Part shown: positions 25,064-35,124 of the stretch, piece after piece
Layout: every line of letters starts with the position of its first letter
Numbering within the stretch: position 1 is the first letter of the stretch
Assembly (NCBI GenBank): GCA_025055115.1
Contig: JANWYJ010000058.1
Coordinates: 1 to 64,000 of the forward strand
Length of the DNA stretch: 64,000 bases
From: Gemmata sp.
GTDB lineage: Bacteria > Planctomycetota > Planctomycetia > Gemmatales > Gemmataceae
Direction of reading: 5' to 3'
Notes under the pieces: model-generated
Databases searched by the model: none
What the model was told of the DNA's origin: nothing
Seen by the model: the letters and a program-made list of their open reading frames with translations, nothing else
Translations under genes and position numbers: made by a program

Positions 25064-27664
25064 ATGAATACCGTTTTCGCGTTGTCGATCCCGATGGTAG
25101 GCGAGCTGCAGCGGCGGGGCTGGTTCCCCGGCTGGCTGGCGCTGGTGTTGCTCTTGGCCGCTGTGGTCGCAGTGGGCTGGCTGTATGCCCACGAAGCCGG
25201 CCGCCTCAGCGTGCCCCGGCGGCTGATGCTGGCCACCGTCCGGATGCTGACCGTCATTGTGGTCGCCTTTCTGCTTCTGCGCCCCGTGGTGGTCCAAGAA
25301 AAAACCAATGCCAAACCCCGACCGATCGCCCTTCTCATCGATGTGTCGCAAAGCATGAATAGCGCTGACCCCCGACCCACCCTCCCCGACCAATGGCGGG
25401 CGGCAATGGCCTTCGGCTTTATCGACCCCGATAAGCCCTTCCCCAACCAGCCCATCTCGTCCATCGTCCCCAACACCAAGGACCTCGAACGGCCCACCCG
25501 CCTCACCATCGCCACCCGCATGCTCCGCAATGAGAAGCTCGACTTGCTCAACAAACTCCGGGCCATCGGACCACTGGAAATTTACACCTTCGGAATAACC
25601 CGCGAAGGCCACGACCCCCAGACCACCGAGTGGCTGGCTTCTCTCCGCGCCGATCAACCCCGCACCGCTCTGGTCAACAGCACACTGGAACTCCTCAATC
25701 GCGACGATAACGAACTGCCCACCGCGATTGTGCTGGTGACCGACGGCCGCGATAACGCCAGCGATCGCAGTTTCGCCGAACTGGCCGCTCAATGCCGCAT
25801 CAAAGGCGTTCCACTGCATATCTATGGGGTCGGCAGCACCGCGTTTGGCCAACTGCGGCTCCGCGAAACCCAAGTGCCAGAAACCATCTTCCTCGACGAT
25901 GGCGTTGCCATCCCGATCCGCTATGCCGTCCGCGGTATTACGGAAGGCCGTGTCGATATTACCGTGTTGTATGGCGACCCCAAAGGCACCCGCGATGTCG
26001 ATTACAAAGTCGTCGCGGAGAAGACCAATATCCCGGTCCAAGACGGGGACGATGTGCGAGAAACCCTGACCTTCGTTCCCACCCTGGAATTGACCAAACT
26101 CCGCAAACAGGACGTGACCGTCGAAATCAAAGTCACCCCCGCCGCCGCCCCCGGGGGTATCGTTCTGGAAACGCTCACCGATAGCCTCACAAAACCCACG
26201 CAGATCATCACCAAGAAGTTGAAAGTGCTGATGGTCGATGGCTTGCCCCGCTTCGATTTCCGCTTCCTCCAGCGGGCTTTGTTGCGGGATCGCCGTGTCG
26301 AGGCCCGGTTTTTCCTCACCGAAGGCGACCGCGAAGCTATGAAATCGGGCTATCCCTGGCTGGTCGAGTTCACCAAACAGCTCGGCGGCACCCTCAGCCT
26401 CGATCGCAACGAATTCCGCAAAATCCTCTACGAATTCGACTTACTCATTCTCGGGGATGTGCCGGGGAAATTCTTCACCCCCGAACAACAACAGATCATC
26501 AAAGAGTTTGTCGCCGATGGCGGCGGGTTGCTCCACATTGCCGGGCGCTGGAACGCCCCACGACATTGGTTGGAAATGGGCGAAGGCCAACCGTCGATTG
26601 CCGATGTGCTGCCGGTCGAGCTGCGACCGGAGAAATTTGCCCTCGATCCCCCCGGCGGCCGCTATTTTCAGCCCTTTGTGCCGGTCATCGCCCCCCACGC
26701 CACCCGCCACCCATTGGTTATGCTCGAAGACGACCCCTTCGACAACGCCGATCTGTGGGGCCGACTGACCCGTGTCAATCCGAACGATCCGGTGGCCTCG
26801 CCCCCCCCGCCACCCCGACCCGACCGCAAAAAACAACTGTCACCGCTGGAATGGTATTACCCGGTAGTACGCCTCAAACCGGGCGCCGAAGTCTTCCTCA
26901 TCCACCCCACCGCCCGCACCCCCCAACCCGATAACAAACCGATGCCCCTGCTCGCCGGCCACTACTTCGGCAAAGGCTATGTCCTGTTCTGTGCGTTCGA
27001 CGACACCTGGCGCTGGCGCTACAACGAAGCCGACAAATACTTCGGCCGCTTCTGGAGCCAGGCCGTTTACCAAGCCGGTGTGCCGCGGATGATCGGCACC
27101 AAACGCACCCAGTTGCTTCTCAATACCCCCGAACCCATTCAAGGCGGCAGCGGGCAAGTGTACGCCCGACTTCTCGATGAGAACTTCCAACCGCTGAGCG
27201 TGGAGGACTTCGACGCCACCCTCGAACGGCTCGATGCCGCCGAAAACGACCGCGATCGCACCGTCCGCGTGAAATTCCGCAAACTCGAAGGCCAAAACGG
27301 GGAATACATCGCCACCCTGTTGTTCCAACGTGATGGCCGCTATCGGCTCACCGTGGACGCCCAGAACAAATCTCCGGCCACGCTCGAGTACCGCGTCAGC
27401 CTGCCGCCCAACCACGAACTGGCCCCCGGCGGCATGGCGGAAGCCGATCTGCGCAAATTGGCCGAGGAGAGCAGCACCGAGGAATACGGCGGCAAGTTCT
27501 ACCGCGAAGAAGACTTACACACCCTCCCCGAAACCATTGTGGCCCAATCGGCCCCCACCACGCGCCGGGAGGAGAAACTTCTGTGGAACGCCTGGATCAT
27601 GGGACTTTTGATCGGCTTGCTGGCGCTGGAATGGTTCCTGCGGAAATTCAACGGCCTGAGCTGA
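25064..27664 (+). CDS. VWA and GATase-like membrane protein
   Basis: 866 residues. Two N-terminal helices (LALVLLLAAVVAVGWLYA and MLTVIVVAFLLLRPVVV), a VWA domain with MIDAS IDVSQSMNS and VTDGRDNASD, Ig-like periplasmic repeats, a GATase-like domain (LLILGDVPGKFFTPEQQQ and ADGGGLLHIAGRWN, no nucleophile cysteine seen) and a C-terminal helix (GLLIGLLALEWFLRKF). It is a paralogue in layout of the preceding protein. Both are predicted to sit side by side in the cytoplasmic membrane with large domains outside. Confidence 0.85.
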   Translation: MNTVFALSIPMVGELQRRGWFPGWLALVLLLAAVVAVGWLYAHEAGRLSVPRRLMLATVRMLTVIVVAFLLLRPVVVQEKTNAKPRPIALLIDVSQSMNSADPRPTLPDQWRAAMAFGFIDPDKPFPNQPISSIVPNTKDLERPTRLTIATRMLRNEKLDLLNKLRAIGPLEIYTFGITREGHDPQTTEWLASLRADQPRTALVNSTLELLNRDDNELPTAIVLVTDGRDNASDRSFAELAAQCRIKGVPLHIYGVGSTAFGQLRLRETQVPETIFLDDGVAIPIRYAVRGITEGRVDITVLYGDPKGTRDVDYKVVAEKTNIPVQDGDDVRETLTFVPTLELTKLRKQDVTVEIKVTPAAAPGGIVLETLTDSLTKPTQIITKKLKVLMVDGLPRFDFRFLQRALLRDRRVEARFFLTEGDREAMKSGYPWLVEFTKQLGGTLSLDRNEFRKILYEFDLLILGDVPGKFFTPEQQQIIKEFVADGGGLLHIAGRWNAPRHWLEMGEGQPSIADVLPVELRPEKFALDPPGGRYFQPFVPVIAPHATRHPLVMLEDDPFDNADLWGRLTRVNPNDPVASPPPPPRPDRKKQLSPLEWYYPVVRLKPGAEVFLIHPTARTPQPDNKPMPLLAGHYFGKGYVLFCAFDDTWRWRYNEADKYFGRFWSQAVYQAGVPRMIGTKRTQLLLNTPEPIQGGSGQVYARLLDENFQPLSVEDFDATLERLDAAENDRDRTVRVKFRKLEGQNGEYIATLLFQRDGRYRLTVDAQNKSPATLEYRVSLPPNHELAPGGMAEADLRKLAEESSTEEYGGKFYREEDLHTLPETIVAQSAPTTRREEKLLWNAWIMGLLIGLLALEWFLRKFNGLS

Positions 27665-27697
27665 TTTTCACCGGGAGAAAAGGGTTCGACCGCTCAG

Positions 27698-27783
27698 GAC
27701 ATTCGCTCCAGGGTGGCCTGTCAGACCACTGGCCGACATTCGCTCCAGGGTGGCCTGTCAGACCACTGGCCGACACCCTGGAG
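27698..27783. repeat. Exact 37-bp tandem repeat ending in a hairpin
   Basis: Copies at 27698-27734 and 27735-27771 are identical (GACATTCGCTCC...CTGGCC). The second copy supplies the left arm CTCCAGGGTG (27743-27752) of a perfect 10-bp inverted repeat with CACCCTGGAG (27774-27783). There is no following T-run, so it is a structured RNA or protein site more than a simple terminator. Confidence 0.88.
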
Positions 27784-27862
27784 GAGGAGTCGAGACTTGT
27801 GGGGCCAACAGCGCCCGCGAGAACGACAGAAATCTTTGCATTGTGAATGAATGAAGTGATCT

Positions 27863-30085
27863 ATGAAGACCGTTCTTGGACAACTGACACGCTGGCGCCG
27901 GGTCGAACGCCTTATCCGGATGGCCTGGGGCGCTGCGCGATGGCTAGCGGTGATGGGTGTGGTGGTGGCGTTCGCCTGCTTCACCGACTGGCTGGCCGAC
28001 CGTTATCTGGGTTCGGAAACCTGGCGGAAAACGCTCAAAGCCAGTTGGATTTTTGCCCCGCAGGCGGCGGCCACGGCCGAGGAACGCTGGTTCACCGAAC
28101 ACTTGCGGCTGCGCTATGGCCTGCGGTTACCCCCTGATCCGATTATTGATGAAACGCCCCGGTGGCTCCGCGTCGGCCTGACGGGAGGGCAACTGCTTCT
28201 GGCGGTTGGGTTAGCCTACGTTTGGCTGGTTCGCCCCTGGAAACAGACACCGCCGATTGACGATTTGGCCTCCGCGGCGGAAAAGGCCATTCCGGCCTTC
28301 GATCATCGGCTGGTTACTGCGGTGCAACTGAATCGCCCCGGGGCGCGCACCGAAGGCATGTCCGCCCAATTGATTGCCGCCGTGACCCGGGAAGCCGAGG
28401 AACTGGCCGGTCAGCACAATTTCTTGGCGCTGGTCGACTATCGCCGTTTGCGCTCTGCGGCGGTCGTCGCGCTGCCGGTGTTGGGGCTGTGGGCGGGCTT
28501 TGCCGCAGCCGAGCCGGAATTGGCCGCGGTGTTGCTGCAGCGGCAATTGCTGCTGAGCCGAGAAATCCCACGAACGATACAGCTGCGCAATGTCTCGCAG
28601 GAAGTGTGGCCGACCGGTTCGGAAGTGGAAGTTCGCTTCCTGGTTACGGGGGCTTACACCGAGGACATGGTCGGGCGGCTGCGGGTCGAACCGGACGGTC
28701 AACCGGAGGACTACTACGATCTGAAATTTGAACGCCGCCTCGACGATGGTAGCGCCTATTTCGTGACCAAGCTGCCGCCGGCGTCGAGCGATTTCGATTT
28801 CACGGCCCGCTTGGGCAATGGCCGGACGCGCGAACGGGGGCGGATTCGCTTTGAGGCCCCGCCCACGGCCATCGAGATTGAGGCCTGGCAGATTCTTCCA
28901 GAGTATCTAGGCACCTACAACGGCCGCCGCTACGAACGCCGCAACGATGGTTCCGCCCGCGGCGAAGTCGTTGAGGCTCTGCCGAAAGCGGATATTCGCG
29001 TGGGGGCTGTGTTCAGTAAACCGGTTGTCACCGCTCGGCTTATTCCGCTGGAGCGTCATGGGCTGGATGAAAAGCCGTCTCCGCACGGCGAAGCGCGCCT
29101 CATCGGCCTTTCCGACGATCGCAAGGTGGCAGAATGGCGCTTCCCGACCACTGAAAAGATGACCGGCTACCGCATCGAATTGGTAGACGAGCGCGGCTTT
29201 TCCAACGCGGTACCCATTCGCCGGAATATTCGCATGTTGGAAAACCGTCCGCCGCTGGTCACGTTTTTACCCGAATCGACACGGCATCCCAACCCCAACG
29301 ATTTTGAAAGCCAAGGCGACCCGCGGGCCTATGAGTGGGGCGATAGCATGCCGCTGACGCTCGACGGGCGGATCATGGTCATTTATCATGCCCGGTCCGA
29401 GCAAGGGATTTATGCTCCCCCCCCACCCCCCACCGACGGTCAACTCCCGCCCCCCGATCCGCGGCAGCCCTGCATTCGCTATCGTGTCATTCCCCGGGGT
29501 ATCCCCGTGGATGCTTACCCGGAGGCGATTCGCGACATCCAACACCCCCGCGATGATCCGGAGAACAGAGTGTTCAGCCGGTTGCCGCTCAAACGGGTTG
29601 TCGCCGACCCCCAGAAGATGGGGGCTTTTATCCCCGAATTGGGGCTGTTTGAACGTTCCTGGGAGGGCTTGGTGGGGCTGCGTCGACCAGAGCGGATGAA
29701 AGTGAACGTGGAATTCTACGCCTTGCCGTCGCCCCATCCGGCCTTCGAACCCGGGGAACTGGAAGCCGGCGGCCGGTACATGTTCGAAGTGGCGGAACTG
29801 ACCAAACGGCTTCCGGATGGCAGCCAAGCGAAACTTGAGCTGGGCGACACGGTTGAATTGTATGTCGAGGTGTACGACAAAAACCCCGACAACGCCCGCC
29901 GCCCCGGTTACACCAAAGAAGCGCGGCGGAAGATCGTGGTCAGTAGCGAAGATGCGTATTACGCCCTCAAAATGCGTGATGAACAGCACAAACGCCTGCA
30001 AGACAAGCTCCGCGAACTGGCCATCGACCAACAGAACGTCTTCCGCCAACCACCGGAAGAACCGATGAAGCCCAAGAATCCTTAA
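27863..30085 (+). CDS. DUF4175-like large membrane protein
   Basis: 740 residues. Three N-terminal helices (around residues 22-45, 108-124 and 193-212), then a long periplasmic part with beta-rich modules (TIQLRNVSQEVWPTGSEVEV; YDLKFERRLDDGSAYFVTKL) and a Lys/Glu-rich helical C-terminus. Size, topology and position after the two VWA proteins match the DUF4175-like component of planctomycete MoxR/Bat clusters. A Pro-rich stretch encoded near 29420-29460 is probably a linker. Function unknown. Confidence 0.75.
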   Translation: MKTVLGQLTRWRRVERLIRMAWGAARWLAVMGVVVAFACFTDWLADRYLGSETWRKTLKASWIFAPQAAATAEERWFTEHLRLRYGLRLPPDPIIDETPRWLRVGLTGGQLLLAVGLAYVWLVRPWKQTPPIDDLASAAEKAIPAFDHRLVTAVQLNRPGARTEGMSAQLIAAVTREAEELAGQHNFLALVDYRRLRSAAVVALPVLGLWAGFAAAEPELAAVLLQRQLLLSREIPRTIQLRNVSQEVWPTGSEVEVRFLVTGAYTEDMVGRLRVEPDGQPEDYYDLKFERRLDDGSAYFVTKLPPASSDFDFTARLGNGRTRERGRIRFEAPPTAIEIEAWQILPEYLGTYNGRRYERRNDGSARGEVVEALPKADIRVGAVFSKPVVTARLIPLERHGLDEKPSPHGEARLIGLSDDRKVAEWRFPTTEKMTGYRIELVDERGFSNAVPIRRNIRMLENRPPLVTFLPESTRHPNPNDFESQGDPRAYEWGDSMPLTLDGRIMVIYHARSEQGIYAPPPPPTDGQLPPPDPRQPCIRYRVIPRGIPVDAYPEAIRDIQHPRDDPENRVFSRLPLKRVVADPQKMGAFIPELGLFERSWEGLVGLRRPERMKVNVEFYALPSPHPAFEPGELEAGGRYMFEVAELTKRLPDGSQAKLELGDTVELYVEVYDKNPDNARRPGYTKEARRKIVVSSEDAYYALKMRDEQHKRLQDKLRELAIDQQNVFRQPPEEPMKPKNP

Positions 30086-30236
30086 GGGATTCTCATCAAA
30101 ACGTAACCTCTGTGTAACAGGGTAACAGCCGAACAGAATTCCAATTGCTTTGGTGTCCGGGTTGCTAGATACTACACTCATTCACACCGGGTCGCCGCTC
30201 TCCGCGCCCCCTTTGCCGCCTCAAGGAGGCCCCTCG

Positions 30237-33200
30237 ATGACCGCTGGTCGCCGTCACCGTTTAGTCGCTGTGTTCGCTTTGGCCGCCCTGCTGGTTCCGC
30301 TGGCCACCTCCCGTGGAACCGATCCTGTTCGGCAACGCGACGAACAGAAAAAGATCAAAGCCCGCGTTGATGAAGCCGCGCGCCGAGCGGCCTCCACGCT
30401 CGATGCGATGATGTTCCAACGGCTGACTCCCAATGCTGAACAGAAGGTGTTGCAGGATGTCGCCGCGGGGCTGCGCGGCCTGAGCGAAACGGAAATTCAA
30501 GCGGTTCTCGACCACCTCGAAAAAGCGGTCATGGCCCCCGATCCGCAAACGGCCACCGCGGAGCAGAAAGCCGCCTACGCCAAACACTTACAAATTGTGC
30601 AACAGCTCAAGGTGATGCTCGGTCAACTCGACGTCATCAAGAGCCTCGAAGAAGCCGCCGAGCGCCTGGAGCGGGCCGCGGAGAAAGAAATCCAGCTCGA
30701 CGCCCACGCCCACACAAACTCGCTGCGCAGCCGGGGTATCGATGATCGTGACGAACTCGCCACCGAACAAGCCGATCTGCGCAACGAAGTCGTCAACATC
30801 TTCAAGGGCATTCAACGGTTGGTGGAGGACAAACTGCTGACGCCCGACCAACAGGCCCGCGTGGAAAAGGCCGACGCCCTCACCCGTGGCCAACGCCTGA
30901 CCGCCGAGATGGCCACCACCATCACCACCATCCGCCAAGGTCGCTTCCTCGACGCCAGCGAACGGCTCCGCCGCCATGCGAAAGAACTCAAAGACCTCGC
31001 CGCGGCCCTCCGTACCCCCCCAGGTAGCCGCCTCGAAGCTCTCAAAGCCGCCCAGGCGGAGGTCGTCAAAGCGATCGACGCCCAACGGAAAGCCAATCAA
31101 GACGCTGCGGAACGCAACGAGGCCGATTTCAAAGCCCCTCCGGGAATCGACCCGAAAGCCGCCCGGGCCAACGACCTAGCCAATCAACAGGCCAAAGCCG
31201 AGTTCGCCACCCGCGACGCCCGCCGAGCCACAGAACGTGTCGCCCCAGAAATCGCCGAGAAACTCAAACCGGCAGAAACCCAACAGTGGAAAGCGGAAGA
31301 CGCCCTGCGCGCCAAAAACATCGCCGCCGCCCGCGAACCCCAAGAACGCGCCCTCGAAGCGCTCCAACAAGCCAAAGACGAACTCGATCGGCAAATCGCC
31401 GCTGCCGAATTGGCGAAAAACGACCCCCTGGCGGCCACCAAACAAGCCATTGAACAACTCGACCGCATCATCAAAGATCAAAAAGACACCAACGCCCGGA
31501 CCGAAAAAGCCCTCGAACGCCCCGACCGCCTCCCCGACGCGGCCAACGCCCAAAAAGACGTCGCCCGCAAAACCGACGAGCTCCGCAATACCCCACTGCC
31601 ACCCAACACCCAAGCCCAACAGGCTCTCCAGAAAGCGCTCGAAGCCCAGAAACAAGCCGCCGAAAAACTCGACAACAAACAACCCCGCGACGCCCAACCC
31701 GACCAACAAGCCGCGTTGGACGAACTGCAACGCGCCCGCGATGAACTCGAAAAACAAGCCCAAGCGATCGAACAACGCCGCGAACAACTCGCCCAACTCG
31801 AAGACCTCAAAGGCCGACTCGAAGAACTCGCCAAAAATGAGCAAAACATCGCCAAAGCCGCCGACCAGGCCGCGGCCGATCCCCGGAAACCCGACACCAC
31901 CGAGCTGGGCCAAAAACAAGCCGATCTGGTGAACCCCACCAAAGAGGTCGGCCAACAACTCGAAAAACTCGCCCCCGAAGCGGCCCAAAAAGTCGGCGAT
32001 GCCGCCAAGAAACAAGAGGCCGCCAAAAACGACCTCGCCATGAATATGCCCATGGCCGGCGCCGAAAAAGCCAAAGACGCCGCCGCGCAACTCAACGAAG
32101 CGGCCAAAGACCTGCAAAAACAGATCGACCAAATGAAGGGCCAAGAAGCCGCCGATCAAGCCGCGCTGCAACCCAATAAAGTCGATCCCCAACAAGCCGC
32201 CCAGCAACTCCAAAAAGCCCTCGAACAAGCGCAACAAGCCGCGCAACAAGCCAAAATGGCCGATATGGCCCTCAACCCCATGCCCGCCGATGGCATGCCC
32301 CCCATGGGCACGCCCGACCTCGCCCAACTGCAAAAGGACATCGCCCAAAAAGCCGCCGAACAACAACTCCCCGATGCCGCCAAAGCCGCGGAAAAAGCCG
32401 CCGAAGCCCTCAAAAAAGGCGACCTCCCCCAAGCCATCGAAAACCAACAAAAAGCTCTTGAGGAGCTGAAACGCGCGACCATGCCCCCCGGCATGATGGG
32501 TGAGAAAGGTATGAACCCCGGCATGGGTATGCAACAACCCATGGGCGGCATGATGGGTGAGAAAGGTATGCCACCCGGCATGATGGGTCAACAAGGCATG
32601 CCAACCATGGGCGGGATGATGGGCGAGAAAGGTATGACCCCCGGCATGGGTATGCAACAACCCATGGGCGGGATGATGGGCGAGAAAGGTATGAACCCCG
32701 GCATGGGTATGCAACAACCCATGGGCGGTATGATGGGCACCCCCAACGACCTCGCCAAACAACAACAGCAAGTTCTCGATGCCACCAAAGCCCTGCAACA
32801 ATCACAGCAGGCCAACAATGCTGCCCAAGCCGCGTTGCAACAAGCCCAGGCCAACGCCCCCATGGCGGTTCAAAATCAACTCCAACAAGCTGGCAACCAA
32901 CTCCAACAAGCCGGCAACCAACTCCAACAAGGCCAACCCGGTCAAGCCGGCATGAATCAACAACAAGCCGCCCAAAACCTCCAACAAGCCCTCGATGCCC
33001 TCAACCAAGCCGCGATGGCCCAAGGCCAACAAGCCGGCATGATGGGCATGGGGATGATGGGTATGGGTCAGATGGGCCAAGGTATGGGCCAGATGGGCCA
33101 AGGCCAAGGCATGGGCAGCAATGCGCAACAAGGTATGAACATGGGTATGGGTGAAGGTGACATGGCCGGTGGCGAGAAGCTCAAGAACGTCGGTTCGATG

Positions 33201-33377
33201 GGCAACGACGTGACCGGCGATGGCAGCTTCATCAAGATGCGCAGCAAAGAACGCGACAAGGTGCAACAAGCCACCGATAGTCAGTTCCCTGCCGAATTCC
33301 GCGAACTGATCAAACAGTACAATATCAACATCAAGAACGGGAAACCGGCCCCCACCCCGCCGGTCCCCGGCAAATGA
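30237..33377 (+). CDS. 1046-residue secreted coiled-coil protein with Gly/Met repeats
   Basis: The start at 30237 follows AGGAGG exactly; the open frame upstream lacks a signal. Signal peptide MTAGRRHRLVAVFALAALLV, then ~650 residues of almost uninterrupted Ala/Lys/Gln/Glu coiled coil (EQKAAYAKHLQIVQQLKVML, QAQQALQKALEAQKQAAEKL). Residues ~750-840 hold repeats of GMMGEKGMNPGMGMQQPMG; then Gln/Ala-rich helices (LQQAGNQ three times), more Gly/Met (MGMMGMGQMGQGMGQMGQGQ) and a short conserved-looking tail. It is probably a periplasmic filament or scaffold of the MoxR/Bat machine. No homology-based function can be claimed. Confidence 0.85.
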   Translation: MTAGRRHRLVAVFALAALLVPLATSRGTDPVRQRDEQKKIKARVDEAARRAASTLDAMMFQRLTPNAEQKVLQDVAAGLRGLSETEIQAVLDHLEKAVMAPDPQTATAEQKAAYAKHLQIVQQLKVMLGQLDVIKSLEEAAERLERAAEKEIQLDAHAHTNSLRSRGIDDRDELATEQADLRNEVVNIFKGIQRLVEDKLLTPDQQARVEKADALTRGQRLTAEMATTITTIRQGRFLDASERLRRHAKELKDLAAALRTPPGSRLEALKAAQAEVVKAIDAQRKANQDAAERNEADFKAPPGIDPKAARANDLANQQAKAEFATRDARRATERVAPEIAEKLKPAETQQWKAEDALRAKNIAAAREPQERALEALQQAKDELDRQIAAAELAKNDPLAATKQAIEQLDRIIKDQKDTNARTEKALERPDRLPDAANAQKDVARKTDELRNTPLPPNTQAQQALQKALEAQKQAAEKLDNKQPRDAQPDQQAALDELQRARDELEKQAQAIEQRREQLAQLEDLKGRLEELAKNEQNIAKAADQAAADPRKPDTTELGQKQADLVNPTKEVGQQLEKLAPEAAQKVGDAAKKQEAAKNDLAMNMPMAGAEKAKDAAAQLNEAAKDLQKQIDQMKGQEAADQAALQPNKVDPQQAAQQLQKALEQAQQAAQQAKMADMALNPMPADGMPPMGTPDLAQLQKDIAQKAAEQQLPDAAKAAEKAAEALKKGDLPQAIENQQKALEELKRATMPPGMMGEKGMNPGMGMQQPMGGMMGEKGMPPGMMGQQGMPTMGGMMGEKGMTPGMGMQQPMGGMMGEKGMNPGMGMQQPMGGMMGTPNDLAKQQQQVLDATKALQQSQQANNAAQAALQQAQANAPMAVQNQLQQAGNQLQQAGNQLQQGQPGQAGMNQQQAAQNLQQALDALNQAAMAQGQQAGMMGMGMMGMGQMGQGMGQMGQGQGMGSNAQQGMNMGMGEGDMAGGEKLKNVGSMGNDVTGDGSFIKMRSKERDKVQQATDSQFPAEFRELIKQYNINIKNGKPAPTPPVPGK
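32490..32745. repeat. In-gene repeats encoding GMMGEKGM-PGMGMQQPMG
   Basis: The segment consists of several imperfect units built on ATGGGTGAGAAAGGTATG and GGCATGGGTATGCAACAACC. Two long units (about 32497-32550 and 32677-32730) are nearly identical and others are shuffled, as expected from unequal recombination or slippage. Confidence 0.85.
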
Positions 33378-33404
33378 CCACACAGGCCCACTTAGGACTC
33401 TCCC

Positions 33405-33436
33405 AAGGCCGGTGAACTCTCAGGCTCACCGGCCTT
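33405..33436 (+). terminator. Strong hairpin after the coiled-coil gene
   Basis: Perfect 11-bp stem AAGGCCGGTGA (33405-33415) and TCACCGGCCTT (33426-33436) with a 10-base loop, 28 bp after the stop of the coiled-coil gene. No T-tract follows, so it may terminate weakly, protect the upstream mRNA 3' end, or partly uncouple the next gene at 33479. Confidence 0.6.
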
Positions 33437-33478
33437 CCTCCCATCAACCCCTTGGTGACTGTCTGCCAGGAATTCGCT

Positions 33479-34513
33479 ATGCGCCGGTTCTTCGTCATCA
33501 CCCTGCTCACCGCGTGGATAGCGGTTCTCGCCGCACCGGCGACCCCGCAACCCCCCCCAACCAACGACAAGCCCCTGGGGGAAGTGCCCAAAGACAACGT
33601 CAAAATCGATGACGAAACCAAAAAAGCGATTGATAAGGCCCTCAAATACCTCGCCGACCGGCAAGAGACCGACGGCTCCTGGGGCAATACTGCGATCACC
33701 GGCTTCGTCTTGCTGGCCTTCATGGCCAATGGCCACCTTCCCAACCAAGGCGACTATGGCCAACATGTCGCCAAGGGCGTGCGCTATCTGTGTTCGGCGG
33801 CTCGGGAAGATGGGTATTTGGTCGGTTCTCGCGGCGGCAACATGTACTGCCACGGGATGGCGACCTTGGCTCTCACCCAAGCCTATGGCATGACCGGCGA
33901 TGAGGAAGTCAAGAAAGTCACCAAACGGGCCATCGACCTCATCATCAAAACCCAGAATCACGAAGGGGGTTGGCGCTACGACCCTGCTCCCACTGGGGCC
34001 GATATTTCGGTCACCATCATGCAAGTCATGGCCCTGCGCGGGGCCAAAGACGCCGGTCTGCATGTGCCCGACAAAGTCATGGACGAAGCCATCAAATACG
34101 TCAACCGCTGCTACGATCGCCGCACCGGCGGCTACCGCTACCAACCGTACGCGGCCGGAGCCGGCTACGCCCGCACCGCCGCCGGGGTTTGCGTGTTACA
34201 ACTGTGCGGAAAGTATGACGCCGACGAAATCAAAAGCGCCGTCGAATTCATGGAACGCACCCGCGACGACCGCGGCCACTATTGGTACGGCCACTACTAT
34301 GCTGCCCATGCCCTCAACCAAGTCGGTGGCAAAGCGTGGGAAGACTACTACAAACGCATGCGCGACACCCTCCTGGCCCCCGGCTACCAACAACCCAACG
34401 GCGCATGGTACGATAGCCGCCGCGAAGCTGCCTACGGAGCTTCTTATCAAACGGCCATCGCCGTGTTGATTCTCAGTGTCCCCACGCACTACCTACCCAT
34501 CTACCAAAAGTAA
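33479..34513 (+). CDS. Secreted prenyltransferase/squalene-cyclase-fold protein
   Basis: 344 residues from the ATG at 33479. Signal peptide MRRFFVITLLTAWIAVLAAP. The body is a series of alpha/alpha-barrel repeats of the terpenoid-cyclase/prenyltransferase type: ALKYLADRQETDGSWGNTAI, GMATLALTQAYGM, LIIKTQNHEGGWRYDP, QVMALRGAKDAG, RTGGYRYQPYAAG. Catalytic DxDD of squalene cyclases is not visible. Many planctomycetes carry such secreted proteins of unknown function. It follows the coiled-coil protein and may be the last gene of the cluster. Confidence 0.83.
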   Translation: MRRFFVITLLTAWIAVLAAPATPQPPPTNDKPLGEVPKDNVKIDDETKKAIDKALKYLADRQETDGSWGNTAITGFVLLAFMANGHLPNQGDYGQHVAKGVRYLCSAAREDGYLVGSRGGNMYCHGMATLALTQAYGMTGDEEVKKVTKRAIDLIIKTQNHEGGWRYDPAPTGADISVTIMQVMALRGAKDAGLHVPDKVMDEAIKYVNRCYDRRTGGYRYQPYAAGAGYARTAAGVCVLQLCGKYDADEIKSAVEFMERTRDDRGHYWYGHYYAAHALNQVGGKAWEDYYKRMRDTLLAPGYQQPNGAWYDSRREAAYGASYQTAIAVLILSVPTHYLPIYQK

Positions 34514-35124
34514 GAGCATCACTAAGTCCTCGAGACTGTGTCAAAACCCGACAAAAGCCGAACGATACGCCGTAATCGGCAATGCTCCCGGTGTTTGGAA
34601 ACGTCCTCGAGTATCACTCGCCGGGCGAGTACCGCGACACGCGGCTACCCCGTTGCGTCCGGCGGGTGTCCCAAGGAGTGGTCGATCCACCGTGGCTTTT
34701 CCTCCCCCGGCACAAATTTTCATCCTCGCGGCACAGAGGCGGGGGATGTTCTCGCAACGGACCGCTCGACAGGCCAATCATGAGCCTCTTGCTGACTGTA
34801 GCCGCAAGCGCTAGCCGCAAAACGTCTTGCTGACTGTAGCCGCAAGCGCTGGCGACCAACGGTCTTCGCCCGATGGGGGTGCCCTTCTCAGGGCGTAGGT
34901 GCTGTCATCAGGGTGTGTGGAGTCGATACTGCGAACTCAGGTGGGAGTTGTGCCGGACCGGGCCGTGGGAGAGGGGGTATGCAGGGGCTGTTGAGCTTCC
35001 CCAGGCGCTACTTGTTTCCGGGAAATCCCGACGGGCACCTGATGATCAGACCATTTCTCGTACCGATCGACCGATCAGGACGCATCAGAAGTGACTGGTT
35101 CAGGAGCGGTCTTGTCCCGACCAC
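34514..35124. other. Non-coding gap with one spaced repeat
   Basis: No convincing ORF. A 26-bp repeat (TCTTGCTGACTGTAG...GCGCT) occurs at 34787-34812 and 34825-34850. Its right end (from 35075) is the duplicated 3' end of the HU gene. Convergent intergenic region with no clear terminator. Confidence 0.55.

Noticed and set aside
31176-32801. 541-residue minus-strand frame opposite the coiled-coil gene
   Set aside because: It is a shadow caused by the codon bias of the Gln/Ala/Lys-rich plus-strand gene; the translation is Gly/Leu/Phe low complexity with no start signal.
33479-34513. Functional squalene-hopene cyclase
   Set aside because: Only half the usual length, secreted, and no DxDD catalytic motif visible.
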